Positions 40,818-53,211 of a stretch of 64,000 nucleotides of DNA are shown here, in pieces. Within the stretch, counting starts at the first letter, position 1. Each line of letters opens with the position of its first letter. This DNA is from Sinohyriopsis cumingii (Eukaryota > Mollusca > Bivalvia > Unionida > Unionidae). A program made the translations under genes and the position numbers. The DNA lies in assembly GCA_028554795.2 (NCBI GenBank), contig JAPYKE020000263.1, positions 2,197,501 through 2,261,500 on the forward strand. Reading direction: 5' to 3'. Below the pieces are notes generated by a model. The model saw only the letters and a program-made list of their open reading frames with translations. It ran no database searches and had not been told where the DNA came from.

Positions 40818-41344
40818 GACTGATTGTTGCTGCAGGCAATTATTGTAAAGAAAGATGATCATAAAATTAGAAATCTACAGACCATTTTTTTGGAATATAA
40901 ATCTTGTTAGCAAAACTGTCACATGTTTTGTCAGTGCAATCGGCCCTGACGGTACCTGACCTCATTGGTGTATAATATTCCATGAACATTGTTCTGATAT
41001 GTTAGAATTATTTAATATACAGTATGAATATTTAGGTTATGTTGTTCTCAGCTACCTTTGGTTGAGGTAAGGAACCTTAAGGCAATTCAGAGTTATGTTT
41101 GTCCACTAATGATGCAGCTCCAAAGCAAATGTACAGCCTATGTCGAATGTTAATGCTTTGGTAAAATTAAGGTTTTTACATTCTAAATGTGTGGCTCAAG
41201 ATAATTTGTTTATTTGTTTGTACATGACATAAAGGGATTGTACCCAATTAAGTTTTACAGAACACATGATACACGACAACCTAACAGTACAAACGTACAA
41301 AATCAACATGTTATTAGTGTGAGAGAGAGAGTTATTCAGGGAAG

Positions 41345-41545
41345 CAAACTAACTTTCCAGCAGTACCTCAGATGCTTTTAATTGCTCATATTTTTCATGC
41401 AAAGTGTCTGCATGATCAAACGGTTGATCGTAAAATATTTAGAATGGTGTCCAGCAAGCGATGCATGTCGAAATCGAAAGGGGAAAATAAGCCTCTAAAT
41501 AGTGTTACTGTATTTACCATATATATTGGGACACAATAAAATAAT
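41345..41545 (-). mobile_element. relic of the MITE-like family nested at 47,063
   Basis: Diverged reverse complement of about 47,500-47,640. The shared core is CCAGCAAGCGATGCATGT followed by GGAAATAAGCCTC or GGGGAAAATAAGCCTC. Its ends were not found. Confidence 0.45.
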
Positions 41546-41645
41546 AATTTTTTTCCTGTTCCAGAACTTATGGTGAAACTTTTTTCACCTATGTCATATG
41601 TCCCAAGACTTAAGAAATGAAATAAACTTGTATTGCATTTGTCCT

Positions 41646-42275
41646 CCCCCTCCAAGGAATATATTCTTCCAACAATGGATTATTGTTCAAATGTATGGGG
41701 AAACTGTGCTAAATCTGAGCTTGACAGGATTTATAAACGTAAGAAACGAGCAGCACACATAATTTTAGATGCATCTATTGATCATCCCTAAAAAGCATTG
41801 TTTACAGAACTCAGATGGTTCACAATATATGACAGGATAGATTTTCACAAGGAAGTTCTTTTATATAAGGGTCTGCATGGAACTGCACTAGAGTATCTCC
41901 AAGACTTATTCAGGCCTTTTTCAACACAATACCAGTTGAGATCAATATCACATGAAAACCTACCACGAAAATCAAGAACAGAACAATTTAGAAAGAGCTT
42001 CCAATACTCTGGTACAGTTATTTTGAACAAGCTTCCACTACATATAAAATCTGCTGAAAATATTAGAGTATTTAAGAAGAGATATGAACATATATGTGCT
42101 TCTAATAGATAATGGAATTTAGTATTTTAATACTAAATATGTTAAAATAAACTATTTATTGCTATCTTCATATAATGTGCATTATTATACTCTCCTTAGA
42201 GGGCCTCAAGGGAGAATAGTCCTTGACTATTGAGTCACCCTCTATAAATAAAGCATTATTATTGTTGTTGTTATT
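41646..42275 (+). pseudogene. non-LTR retrotransposon reverse transcriptase, 3' remnant
   Basis: Encodes the C-terminal part of a LINE ORF2: MDYCSNVWGN, then ALFTELRWFTIYDRIDF, then FRKSFQYSGTVILNKLP and VFKKRYEHI. An in-frame stop (TAA near 41,789) splits it, so the longest open part is 41,798-42,112. A 3' UTR with GAGGGCCTCAAGG and AATAAAG leads into an (ATT)n-like tail at ~42,255-42,280. It is the same family as the minus-strand fragment at 60,120-60,985 (shared SFQYSGT and GAGGGCCTCAAGG). Dead copy. Confidence 0.8.
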
Positions 42276-42280
42276 ATTAC

Positions 42281-43489
42281 TGGATCATTCTAGAAGGTTA
42301 TTTTCCATTTTGGTAATGGCTGTTTTTAGAAAATTCTAATTGTGACCTGAGATCAAGCAGATAACTATATTATCTTGTGAATGTGAGGATTTTACCAGTC
42401 GAGTTTTAACATCTAGCACACTTAAGTTGTATTATGTTGTGACCAGTGTGGGCTGAATTTTATTTTCTTCAAATATTGAATTCAAGTGATTATTTTCTCT
42501 GGAAATACAAACAATTTCTCTGATAAAATTCTTGGATAAAGACATTCCCTGGAATTTATGCTGAATTTAAACCTGGAATAATATTTCTGTGATTCAACAA
42601 GAGACTGTTGGCACATCAGTACTTTGTAGGCTATAACAGACACGTCATTGCCTTCAATTTTGGATCTCTTTGGGACATGAACTGAGTTTTATTCAGGACT
42701 TTTTATTACTAGGACTTGCGTCTTTAATTCTTGGATTAGTTTTGGATTTAATTTGCAATACCATATGTTCTTTTTTTTTTCATTTTTCACTTTGTATTTT
42801 AGGGAAATAAATTATTAAAATTTACTTGTAGCCCTGGTCTCATCTGACCAGCCTATAACTTTGGTCTCACCTGACCAGCTTTTAACTTCAGCTGTACCTG
42901 GCTGACCTTTAACTCTGGCCTCGCCTAACCGGTCATTACTCCCAGCCTAACTTGGTTTACTTTTGACCCTGGTCTCACCAGACCAATATTCTTTCTTCAT
43001 CTCATTCAGAATCCACAGATGATTGTTGTGACATGATTCCTGTCTGACCCTGATGCAGAAAACACAAGATATACCAAGTTGAGAACTGCCATGATCAATA
43101 CTAGAACTTGACTGAAGAGTTGACAAATATGTTGCATCTTGGTCTACTGCTAAAATGCTTCCGAAATAAATGTAGTCGAACTTTACTAATTCTGGGTCAC
43201 TGATAATGAAAATGATGCTTAAAATTGTTGATTTAAAGATATGATGCTGTGTCAGTATATACGACCCTTGACTTGGGAATGGCATAAGTAAGTTATAAAG
43301 GGAAATGATCTCAGTTTAAACCAGGAATGACTAAAATATATATTTGACTGGATCTGTGAATACATCTATGACTTGGTGTGGACAGTACTTGTATTTTAGG
43401 CAAAACAATGAATGATGCAATCTGAAGTTGGTATAGCATCATGCATGATATGAATTGTATAATGCTAATCCTAGATGTCATGGATGTTG
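42281..43489. other. non-coding stretch
   Basis: No gene recognised. At ~42,830-42,990 there are five degenerate ~30-35 bp units of the form CTGGTCTCACCTGACCAG..TTTAACT, a short minisatellite. Confidence 0.45.
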
Positions 43490-43930
43490 TCTGTTTGGTC
43501 TTAAATGAAAATGGTCATTATCTAACATCCAGTATGGCCTTTACAGTAGCTATGTTGAATACTTTATGTTTACTCTGCCATATTGGAATATAATCAACTG
43601 GGATTTTCATCAATAGACTGAATTCTTTTGTAGTCTAGTTGGTCTTAAATAAAAATAGTTCTGATCTAACATTAAATGTGGCCATGATGGTTGCTCTCTG
43701 AAATTCTTTTTATTGCTGCTTGTCCTATCTGGAGAGATATAACAGCATGGGGTTTTAATGAGAAGAATAACTATGATAACTAGTCTGACTCTACATCCCC
43801 ATTGCTTCGGATTGAATTTTTTTTTATTGCTACTTCTAACTGGAAAGGGTTTTTTAATGAGAAGACTTAACTACTTGCTTCGGATTGATAACATTGCAAG
43901 ATGATTTAATATCCCAGTGGGGAATATAAA
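43490..43930. repeat. degenerate repeat family F, first block
   Basis: Recurring phrases TTGGTCTTAAATGAAAATGGT, ATGGCC..A(T/G)GGT..GCT and TTTTTATTGCTACT at irregular ~145-190 bp intervals. Related blocks occur at 45,990-46,450 and ~48,180-48,330. Confidence 0.5.
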
Positions 43931-45989
43931 TCATCAATAGTTAATGGAAGGAAGTTTGAACATTATCATATTGTATCCTGTGTTTCAATATTAGTATTTC
44001 TAGCATCATTGTGAATAAAGTATCAATGTATCTTAAAATTTGACCTTAATGGTTGATAGTTGTATTTATCTACAGTTAAAAGTATACTGGTTTATAGACA
44101 AAGCTTGTTTTATCTAGAGCACAAAGTATACTGGTTTGCATAATAATTTTGCTTTGTTTCAGAATATTTGGCTTCATGTTTTGGCTGTGGCATAGCAACC
44201 ACCCAAGCAGTTATTACAACTACTGGAGAGCCCAGTCTAAGTGGAGTCCTATACGTCCCATAGAACAACTTGCTGCTGCCATTTGGTTAGTGACTGTAAA
44301 GCAGAACACCATTTTAATACAATCATTTATTTTTGTGCCAGAAATGGTAGACAATATGCAGCAACCTTCTCCAAGATGACAGTTCATGCAGCCATGGCCC
44401 AATTCAATATCACTGATAGACTGACATGTTATTGAAGGTGTGGCATGGGACCAACTTGGATGAAGATGTAATGGAATTTATTGGTAAATAAATTTATGAA
44501 ATACATGTATTCAGCCTTCACTTTTCATAGTGGATTCAGTACATATCAGTAAATGTAGGCCATTGCAGTAATGTTCATTCGTGATTAACAAGCTTGTGTA
44601 ATTGAAGTTGTTATTTATCTTACATTATCCACAAAATATATAGAATTTATTTTCATTGCGCAGTAGAGGTATAAACATGACTATAATTTCTAATATCCAT
44701 TCATTTTTGTTTACTGTTGTCTTTACCATTGAGGGTTTCTTGCTATTTCTTTGCAAATGTGAAATTCTTTTCTATTTGCATTGCTCGTATGACATATATA
44801 TATTTTTACCCCAGTCAGTTTTATTACCACTCCTCTTTTCTTGGAGGACAAAGAGTTGCAAATTGGAAGATTTACTTTTATCTGCTTCACCTAACATAAT
44901 AAAAAAACTTTAGAGTCACATACACACAGTCAGACCATGTATGCTTTTGGTTGTGTAAGCCAGAGCAGAGTTTTCGTTCTTTATGAGAGAAAAACCTTCA
45001 ATCGTTCTAAAATAATTTCATAGGGATGAGTAAACTGGGCACTTAGTACATGTCAGAATGATTAGTGGGTTAGTCCCTACTGAACAGTTTTGAACAAGTT
45101 AGTGAACTTCTTAGGTATTACAGTTTATTTTTATGACAGAATTTCTAATATGCTCCAGTCCATATTTATGAGCAAACTACTGGTAATTTTAAATATGTTG
45201 CAATTCAGTATAACTACAAGAGTTGATTAGACAATAGCAGTAGAGAACTATTCGTTATTCTAAACATGTGATAGTTCAGTATAATACATTAGTTGATAGC
45301 AATAGTAAACCATTGGGCAGTTGATTAGGCAATAGGAGTAGTACTTAAATTATCTGTTTTAGTATTACATACTTATTTATCATTAAGATGGTCATAATTT
45401 TCATTCATTCAGCTTTGTGTTGATTTTGTTACTTCAGTTGATTAATTTGATGTATCTTTTAAAATGAATCACTCATTTAATAATTTACTTTGTTCTCATA
45501 TTTATTGTTTGTTTATTTATGCGTATATTTCATTCTTTCTTGTATTATTAATATATATATTATTTTTCATATGGATACAAAGAGAATGAGAATACATGCA
45601 CATAGGGAATAAAGAAGTTTTATTTGCTGCTCTGATTCTTTAATAAATCATATGTGGTTTATTTTAACAGTCATTATCCATTACAGCAACATAAAATGAA
45701 TTGCCAGAGTATATTCCATCATATGCATGTTTAAATGACAATGCCGGTTTTTCTGTAGAATTAGGCTACCTTAAAGTGTATTTATAACTCGTGATTATTC
45801 AGCATACAGCTTCATCCTTATAAGGATCTGATTAATATTTAACTTAATTCTAAGATGAGTTTACAGACTTTTACTCTTTAAGTGCAATTTAAAAAAAAAG
45901 ATCATTCTTTGTCAGTCATTCCAGTCATTCTAGATCCATTTGAAGATTGCAGTACATATTGCAGACATTTCATAATTAAGTTGGAAACT
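43931..45989. other. AT-rich stretch without a recognised gene
   Basis: An open frame at 44,149-44,379 lies in less AT-rich sequence with several coding-like triplets in all three frames. I could not match it to a family and do not call it. Nothing else was seen. Confidence 0.4.
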
Positions 45990-46450
45990 CAGTTCACCGC
46001 CATATATTACTTAAAACTTAATTTTTGGACCCATAAGAAAATACTGCCGCTTGGGCATACAATATGGCCACATCAGCAGCTATCTTGAAAATCTTGTTAT
46101 TACTACTCCTCCATACGGATAGACATATCAGCATGTTGTTTTCACTAAATAGTTATTATGATCTCCGGTTTGACATATTGCCATGGATTTTTCACCAGAA
46201 GTTTTTTTATGAAGTCCAGTTGGTTATATGTGAAAATGGTGCATATCTGATGTCTAATATGTCTGCCATGGTGGTCATCTTGAAAATCTTAGGTTTACTC
46301 CTGACTTAATGGACATATCAGCATGGGCTTTTCTGAGTGAAAGACTGGTTGTAATACCTAGTTGGTCCTAATTGAAAATTGTGCCAATCTGATGTCCAGT
46401 AAGGCCACCACAGTAGATATATTGAAAATTCTGTTTAGTTACTCTTTGAG
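45990..46450. repeat. degenerate repeat family F, second block
   Basis: Units around ATATGGCCACATCAGCAGCTATCTTGAAAAT (46,062), ATGTCTGCCATGGTGGTCATCTTGAAAAT (46,257) and AAGGCCACCACAGTAGATAT (46,404). The next related unit is at ~48,205, beyond the LINE relic, which evidently inserted into the array. Confidence 0.55.
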
Positions 46451-46489
46451 ATTTGATTCTTGCTTACCTTATGTGGTGTGATAACGGTA

Positions 46490-48178
46490 AACCTCGTCAT
46501 GGCCATCTTATTAACCAAATGTGCCAAACAAGAGCACAATTTAAGTAAAACATACAGCAGACTCACTAGCACAAAAATATGAAAATGTCGACCAATGTGA
46601 ATTCTGGAAGCAATTAAACAAAATGCTATGTCAGCTTCCAATAAAGTACCAATTTGCATTGATGGGAACCATGCTCAGAATAATATATGCAACATGTGGA
46701 AAAATTCATTTTGAAGACTTACTCAATAGTTTTCAAAATGAATCAAATAAGAAGCATGTGCTCTCAACATTGAATACCACTTCTGCTTGTATTGAGGTAA
46801 TCACATTATATGAGATCCAAAGTGCAATAATAAGACAAAAAGGTGGTAAATATCCAGGATCATATATTTTTATTTGGGGAACATTTTAAATTTTCATATA
46901 CTAGGCTTCATGTACTGTTGATGATTTTATTTAGTTGTATTTTTGTGCATAACTTTATACCAGATGATTTCACAAAAGTTACAATTATACTGCTACTAAA
47001 AAGCAAAATTGGTAATCTGGTGGACAAATATAACTACAGACCTATAGCTCTCACAACTATTACAGACATGCCAACCCTGACGGGTCCATCTCAGTAAGGC
47101 AGTTGATTTTTTTCTGTAAGTTTTACGTTTTCAGTAATGTGTAGCAAAATACCATAAACTGTTACTCTAAAGCTGGAAAACATAATTAAAAATTTGGTGT
47201 TCGGAACATGCAGTGATGATAAACATTATGTTCAACTGAAAATTTTGTAAAGTATACATATACTTTATTTACCAGTAGTACAGATGCACAATTTGTAGTC
47301 CCAAACCCTATGGAGCTCAGTGGCTTGATGTAATTCTTGGAAATTCTTTTTTTCATTTCATATGACGATGGCAATCATATTTCCTGCCATGAGTCATACT
47401 CGAAATTGGCTCGTGTTGTCCAAATAAACATAATTGTGTCCCTTCCAGCTTTCATTCACAAGAATCTGAATATTCCTTTTTATTTTTCTGTGTTAATTAT
47501 TAACATTTTTTCAGGAGGCTTATTTCCTTTTTAGTCTTAAACATGCATCGCTTGCTGGATGCCATTTAAAAAAAAATTCTATGATGAACAGTTTTATCAT
47601 GTAGACGCTTCGCATGAACAAATGTGTGCAGTTTAAAGCATCCAATGTGTTGCTGTAAAGTTAATCTGGTTCACTGACCAATTTCACTGCTTCTAATAAT
47701 ATGAAATCCAAATCAAACATGGAAGAACAAATTTTCTGGAGTTTTCGGCAGTGATCATTTTGTCTGTAGTTTTTGCTTGTAAGTCCGTATTTTATGGGTA
47801 AATTTCGTAAGACTTAGGGCAAAATCGTAAGAGTTGGCAGGTCTGCTATTATATCAAAAATATTTGAATGCATCATGCTGCAAAGTCACAATCTCCAATA
47901 ATCAGTTTGGTTTTTAAGAGCAGCATTCAACAGATTTATGCCTTTATGCCTTTAAGGAAGCTGTCAGCTGTTATGTAGAACATGGCAGCCCAGTGTTTGC
48001 ATGCTTTTTAGACGCTAGGGTGCAGATAATTGTGTAGCATATGATGTATCTGTATACTTGTATGTGTGATATTATGTTTTTTTATGTTTACAATGTTTTT
48101 ACTTTATATCTATATTTTAATTTAGATGTGTGGACTATGTAGTCTGAAATAAAGAATTCGTATCTTCTTATCTTTGTC
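46490..48178 (+). pseudogene. non-LTR retrotransposon relic with internal deletion and nested MITE
   Basis: Fragments of a LINE reverse transcriptase in order: EFWKQLNKML, then HVLSTLNTTS, ITLYEIQSAIIRQKGGKYPG, then FIPDDFTKVTIILLLKSK and YNYRPIAL, all typical of the region before the catalytic core. The text resumes after the insert at 47,063-47,845 with ISKIFECIM and then KEAVSCYVEHGSPVFACFLDA, reaching the motif A aspartate. After that the catalytic core is missing and an AT-rich 3' end with AATAAAG (~48,150) and a TCTTATCTT tail follows. Many stops and frame changes. Dead. Confidence 0.75.
47063..47845. mobile_element. MITE-like DNA element nested in a LINE
   Basis: Imperfect inverted ends: CAGACATGCCAACCCTGACG at the left and, as reverse complement of the right end, CAGACCTGCCAACTCTTACG. 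The target duplication is CTATTA at 47,057-47,062 and 47,846-47,851. Removing the insert and one CTATTA restores the LINE frame across the gap. 783 bp, no transposase frame. A diverged relative is at 41,345-41,545. Confidence 0.8.
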
Positions 48179-48639
48179 TTAAATGGTGTGCTTCTGATAT
48201 CCAAATATGGCCAGCATGGCAGCCATCTCAAAAATTGGAAAGCCAATCAAGAAGAAGTGTTTTGTTGGTCCTAAACTAAAATGGTGCTGAGCCCCATTTT
48301 AACAGTCCTTTTATTGCTACTCTTGAATAGGTTCTATATTGTATTACAGTAGAACCTGTATTAAGAGACCACTGCTATGTCAGATTAGGCACACAACAAA
48401 AATGTATGTTTCTGGTTGGTCGACTGTCCCAGTTTTTCATTGCTGATCCTAGCACTTAAAATCTCCAAAATTGATTTGTGCATCTATGTACCAGTTCATT
48501 ATTCATACTAATCATTATAATATATATAATGTGTCTATCATGATTTTCTTTTTTACAAACATTTAAAAAAAATTAAAATTTCCGAAATTGATTTGTATCT
48601 CTAATTGAGTTGGTTTAGCCCAGTACTTGAAGCACTTAG

Positions 48640-48643
<4 letters not shown>

Positions 48644-48713
<70 letters not shown>

Positions 48714-48845
48714 TCAAAAAATGCCCTAATTTTAAAATCAGTACAATGGGAAACATAATTTTTGTGGCCTTATCTGTTTGTCTAGGCAGGATCTCTCTGT
48801 AAATATTAATAATAATTCATGCATTGTATAAATTAATGATTCATT

Positions 48846-48893
<48 letters not shown>
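48644..48893. repeat. two (TA)n microsatellites
   Basis: (TA)n at 48,644-48,710 and again at 48,848-48,893, just upstream of the HEPN exon. Both may be variable in length. Confidence 0.9.
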
Positions 48894-48896
<3 letters not shown>

Positions 48897-48975
48897 TATG
48901 TATGGTGGTTTTAAATCATACATGATATTTTTTTTCTGCAGATATGACAGGTAGGACCATATCAGCAAAATAACC

Positions 48976-49614
48976 ATGGCAAGTTCCAGTGGTGGCTCTT
49001 ACACATCCAGCCAGGAGACAACACACTTTGCACGCATTTGCAGAATAGTGGTTGATGTGTTAAGAGACATTCTCTGGCAGGTGCTAATACATGAAATTCC
49101 TACAGCTGATCTACCGAACAGAGTTCAGGCAAATCAAAAGAAATTGGGAAAACTTGATGCAAAGATAAATAAATGGTTGTGTGGCATATCTCCTTCCTCC
49201 CCCGAGATTCCCATTGCCGAAAAGTTTGATGTCAGCTCACTTTACACATTAATAAGGAACCTTTGTAGCCAGGTCCCAGCTCCAAGCACACAGTGGGGAA
49301 AAACCCCACCCCCAGGTGGAAAAGCATTGGGCGATGACATAGAGAGAGTAAGAGAGTTCAGGAATACTCTTTATGGCCATGTAACACAGGCTAACATAAA
49401 CACTGCAGATTTCAACAACCTTTGCAGTGATATTAAGAACATTGTCAGCAGGTTTGATGCATACTTTAGTTCCAAATCCATGAAATGTGATTTCATAAGG
49501 GATATTGATACCATTCTTACATGCACTATGGACAAACCCCTTCAGGATACGTACATTGACAAAATGAAGGAAATTGCTGTTTTATCAGGTATTAGAGCAT
49601 GCTTTAATCCATAA
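48976..49614 (+). CDS. DZIP3-like HEPN-domain protein, first coding exon
   Basis: 212 open codons from an ATG in a strong context (ACCATGG). The upstream acceptor CTGCAG (ending ~48,942) suggests an intron in the 5' UTR. Residues ~15-165 are helical and carry DDIERVREFRNTLYGHV, with R129 and H135 forming the R-x(4-6)-H signature of HEPN domains, and SLYTLIRNLC before it. This matches the DZIP3/hRUL138-type HEPN found in many bivalve immune-type proteins. A donor-like site at 49,589 (CAG/GTATTA) would end the exon in phase 1, just before the stop at 49,614. Two downstream exons also join in phase 1, so the gene probably continues. Function beyond the domain is unknown. Confidence 0.75.
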   Translation: MASSSGGSYTSSQETTHFARICRIVVDVLRDILWQVLIHEIPTADLPNRVQANQKKLGKLDAKINKWLCGISPSSPEIPIAEKFDVSSLYTLIRNLCSQVPAPSTQWGKTPPPGGKALGDDIERVREFRNTLYGHVTQANINTADFNNLCSDIKNIVSRFDAYFSSKSMKCDFIRDIDTILTCTMDKPLQDTYIDKMKEIAVLSGIRACFNP

Positions 49615-51559
49615 TTCAAGTTATTCACGGAGCAGGATATGAATACATTCTACAAGGTGGAAATCTAAATTGTCTTCTTGAGATATATTTGCCTTTTAAA
49701 AGTTCATATATGAAATCATTGTGGTCTTCTTGCTGAAATTTTCAGCATGATTTTGGGCCACTGTTTAATTTTTGTATACATGGTTAATAAAAAAATGATT
49801 AATCCACAAATATAATTATGGTGAGGTTTTGAAAATTGAATTTTAAGCTTCACCTGCAAAATGCAAACTTTTCATTTATTTATGCATCATTTACTGAACT
49901 TGACTCATTTTATGCCAGTATTTAGAACCAAACTGGGTGTTTTAAACATGATAACTATTTAGTTGTATTTAAGGAAAATGTAGAAGTGACAGCCAAACAA
50001 AACCTGGAAGAAAACAAAAATAGATTTGCCATTTGAAGCCATTGATTCTGCTTTCTTTTCCATTTTATATTTTATTAATATTTTTCTTGTTGAAACCATC
50101 AAAGCCAGTAAGATTGGAGTATGTAATTTTTGTATATGCAACTTCGACATTGCATACAATATATATTTGAACAAGTCTACCAGTATATTACTTTCCTATT
50201 TCTTTTTTACCTCATTTTAAAGGTAGAATTTTAGAGAAAATAATATTTCCTTGTGTGCTTGTTTACACTTGTCAATGTGATGGGTTTAAAGATTTATTAC
50301 AGTATTGTTCTACTCGTTAGCCAATCACACCTTAAGGTATTCCAAAGACGTTAGTTTACGTTTGTGAAACGATATGTAAGGAAACTAATCATGCTATATC
50401 AATATTAGAAAATATATCAAGAATACTATTACCTCAAAATATTAGGAATTGAAGATTGTGAGACATAGCTACAGAGAAATAGTGAACAGCAAACACTTGT
50501 ATGTACATTTAGGCAGACCTGTGCACCCTCCGCATATTTTGTATGGGGAAAAAAAGCAAAGAGTGAAATATGACTTTCAGGTGCCAAATCCAATTTTGTA
50601 TAAGATGATAATACGAAAAATAGTTATTTAGCAAGTGCGAAACTAAAGTAAAAGAAGTACAAATGATAAAGCAAAAACAGCCAGGGTTAGTTAGCTCTAT
50701 ATTAAATATGAGGGTTGTGTGTAAAATGCTGTGACTAGGCACATGTATAGGGCATCTTTGTGCTCCATGTGTAGTGTAAACAGCATGTCTGAGTGAGGTT
50801 TGGAAAATGAATTTAAGATAACATCTATGAGGAATAGAGTGGAAGAAGAAGAATCATCTTTATTTGATGTCTCGATACAGCAAGACCTGGTAGTTCATTT
50901 CTGCTAGCAGAAAGGGTGATACTTATGCCTCCCGCAGACTTTGTGACAAAGTATTTCCGTTGGGAGTGGTGTTGAAAATGACTTGTCTTGCCACATAAAA
51001 TAAGATAAGCAGAAAGAAATCGACATGGCTAGAAAATCAATTCCAATTACATTGTTCTTTTTGCGTAGGAAACATTCGACCAACTGCAGTATGAATCATT
51101 CCTCACATTGACAATTACATTGTTCTTTTCGCGTAGGAAACATTGGACCAACTGCACTATGAATCATTCCTTGCATTGACAGTTGGTTACAAGATGGAAT
51201 AAGGATGTGTTGGTAATTTGGTGCAATACCAGTAGTGTGCACTTGTCAAGAATACTGAAAACTGACATGAACTACTTAAAATTTCTCCAAAAATTCCGAA
51301 AAGCATTTAGATGGTGTGCGCAGGTCTGATTTAGATGAATATATGTATGGGTAGACGGATTGATAGACAAGTGTAGTTTTGATTCGGATTCCAATCCTTC
51401 CATCAGTTTATCGAGTTTGCCTATATGCTGTTAATTGTGATACTCAAGCCATATATATACTTTCCAAAATTCATCTTTCAAAAGCTTTGTGTCTTATAAT
51501 TAAAGATTCTAATTCATATTATGTAGAATGTCTATAGACAATACTATTATTTTTCTCAG
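49615..51559. other. likely intron, with a 68 bp tandem duplication
   Basis: No coding sequence recognised. A 68 bp unit (CAATTACATTGTTCTTTT..) occurs twice with few differences at 51,045-51,112 and 51,113-51,180. Confidence 0.5.
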
Positions 51560-51667
51560 ATGATGTGAAAAATGTAAAGCAACAGGTTGGCAGTGTAATG
51601 CAGCAAGTTGATGGCTTAAAGCAGGAACTTGGTGATGTAAAGCAAAAAGGAGAAAGTGTTGCAAAAG
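51560..51667 (+). CDS. coiled-coil exon of the HEPN gene
   Basis: A 108 bp open stretch between TTTTTCTCAG (ending 51,559) and GTAAGA (51,668). In phase 1 it reads as a heptad-like coiled coil with DVKNVKQQVGSV, MQQVDGLKQEL and DVKQKG. The phase (1 at both ends) fits the donor at 49,589 and the exon at 61,977. No other frame is as regular. The length is exactly twice that of the 54 bp exon downstream. Confidence 0.6.
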
Positions 51668-52498
51668 GTAAGATATGTACATAAGGTACTCACCATTTTA
51701 GTAAGAAATGAAATATTTGCTCTTGATCACGATTATATGTCTTCTCAAATGATTTTATTCGTTGTTGAAAAACATTTCTTGAAATATCTATCCAGTTGGA
51801 AGTACCATGTTCTTTCATCAATGATATCTCTTCCAAAATCTGTCTTGGGATGTCCTGCACTAGATTCAGGCTGATAACATGGTACCAGGCTTACATAGTT
51901 GACCCTCTAAGGTTTTCATTTGAGAATCTTCACATTCTGGCCCCCACACCAAAACTGTAGACCCTTCTACACGAGATTCTCATGTGACATCTAACTTAGG
52001 TTAATCTCATGTGCATTTTAAGATGCAAATTAGGTAGAATTCACCTGAGCAAAAAGAGTTTAATAAGAAAATCACATATGCAGGAACTGTTAACATGAAA
52101 ACTTTCTTGCCCACATAAGCAAGTCTGTTCATGTGAAAATGGCATGCTTATCAGCAAGATCTTGCTCATGTGAGTAACATCTTGCTCACATGAGCAAACA
52201 AAAAAAACCCCCACAACTATAGTATTTAGTTTTTATTGAATACATACATCTTTTGACAGAATTAAACAGAATAAGATCATATTCAAATCTAGTAGTCATA
52301 AGCATATTTGAATTCAATTATTGATCATTTAATAGGTTTCTCGCATGAGAAAAATAACTAGTGTTTGTGTGTATGTATCTGTTATATTTAATACATCACA
52401 TTCATTCTGAAACCTTTAGGGTCATAATGAAAGATACTGCAGGAAATTTACTTCACATTAAAGGAGACCAGAAACCTATGGAAATATAGAATAATAAT
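51668..52498. other. non-coding, probable intron
   Basis: No gene recognised. Repeated TCATGTGA-type words occur between 51,960 and 52,200. Confidence 0.4.
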
Positions 52499-52733
52499 GT
52501 TGTTGTTGTTGTTGTTGTAGGGTTTAACGCCGTTTTTCAGCACGATAGGCTATACATGGCAGCCATTATTAATGGTGGAGGAAGAACCCGGGAAAACCCC
52601 CGGAAAGAACCACCTACCCACGAGAAGCTACTGGAAAGCTTTCTCACATACCCTCGAACCCACGCAGACAGAGGTGAGATGGCAGTGATCCATAACGGAG
52701 AGCGCTTTAGACCACTTGGCCACTCGGGGCCCC
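52499..52733 (-). mobile_element. SINE family A, full copy
   Basis: Minus-strand copy with (GTT)n, the reverse of the (CAA)n tail, and the tRNA-like head at the right (CGCTTTAGACCACTTGGCCAC). The 12 bp target duplication TAGAATAATAAT lies at 52,487-52,498 and 52,734-52,745. Confidence 0.88.
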
Positions 52734-52890
52734 TAGAATAATAATAAAAGCACTATGGCAGAAAACATTATTCTGAAATATCATCTGCGACCGTAGTGCC
52801 AATATTTAAATATTGGCCTATCTTCTAGGAGCTGAATTTTCGTGACCTAGTATGCAAAATTTCCGCGCCTATTCGGTTACTTTTAGGATG

Positions 52891-52898
52891 TGACGTCA
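52891..52898. promoter_or_regulatory. consensus CRE palindrome TGACGTCA
   Basis: A perfect CREB/ATF site 49 bases upstream of the THAP-like ATG (52,947), in locally CpG-rich sequence. It may be a remnant of that gene's promoter. Confidence 0.35.
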
Positions 52899-52946
52899 TA
52901 GTAGCAACTACAGCAGCCCAAGTGGGAGTTGCCATAGTAAAAGACA

Positions 52947-53211
52947 ATGCCATTTTGCGTTGCTTACGAGTGTAATAGAACATTAAGAAAAGCCTGTAGA
53001 CAACATTTTTTTCTTTTCCGAAAGATAAGGCATAATGAAAGAATGGATACATTATTACAAACAAGTCGACTTCAAAGCAACATCATACAGCACTCTGTGG
53101 TCGTTACATTTCTCAAAGTAATGTTATGAGAGGAATCATGAAAAAATGGCAGCTCAAAGATACACAAATGCTAGGCCTATACTAAAAGTTGGCACTGTTC
53201 CAGACATACCT
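52947..53211 (+). pseudogene. THAP zinc-finger domain, degenerate
   Basis: The ATG starts MPFCVAYECNRT, the C-x4-C opening of a THAP (C2CH) DNA-binding domain, followed by HFFLFRKIRHNERM in place of the usual FxxFP segment. Later parts of the domain appear in other frames: STLWSLHFSK, at the position of the C..HF motif, and RPILKVGTVPDIP, where the family has LK..AVP. Two frame changes and a Cys-to-Trp change break it. Both P-element-type transposases and host transcription factors begin this way. No downstream transposase was found. Confidence 0.65.

Noticed and set aside
44149..44379. Host exon
   Set aside because: Coding-like composition but three competing frames and no family match or clear splice pair.
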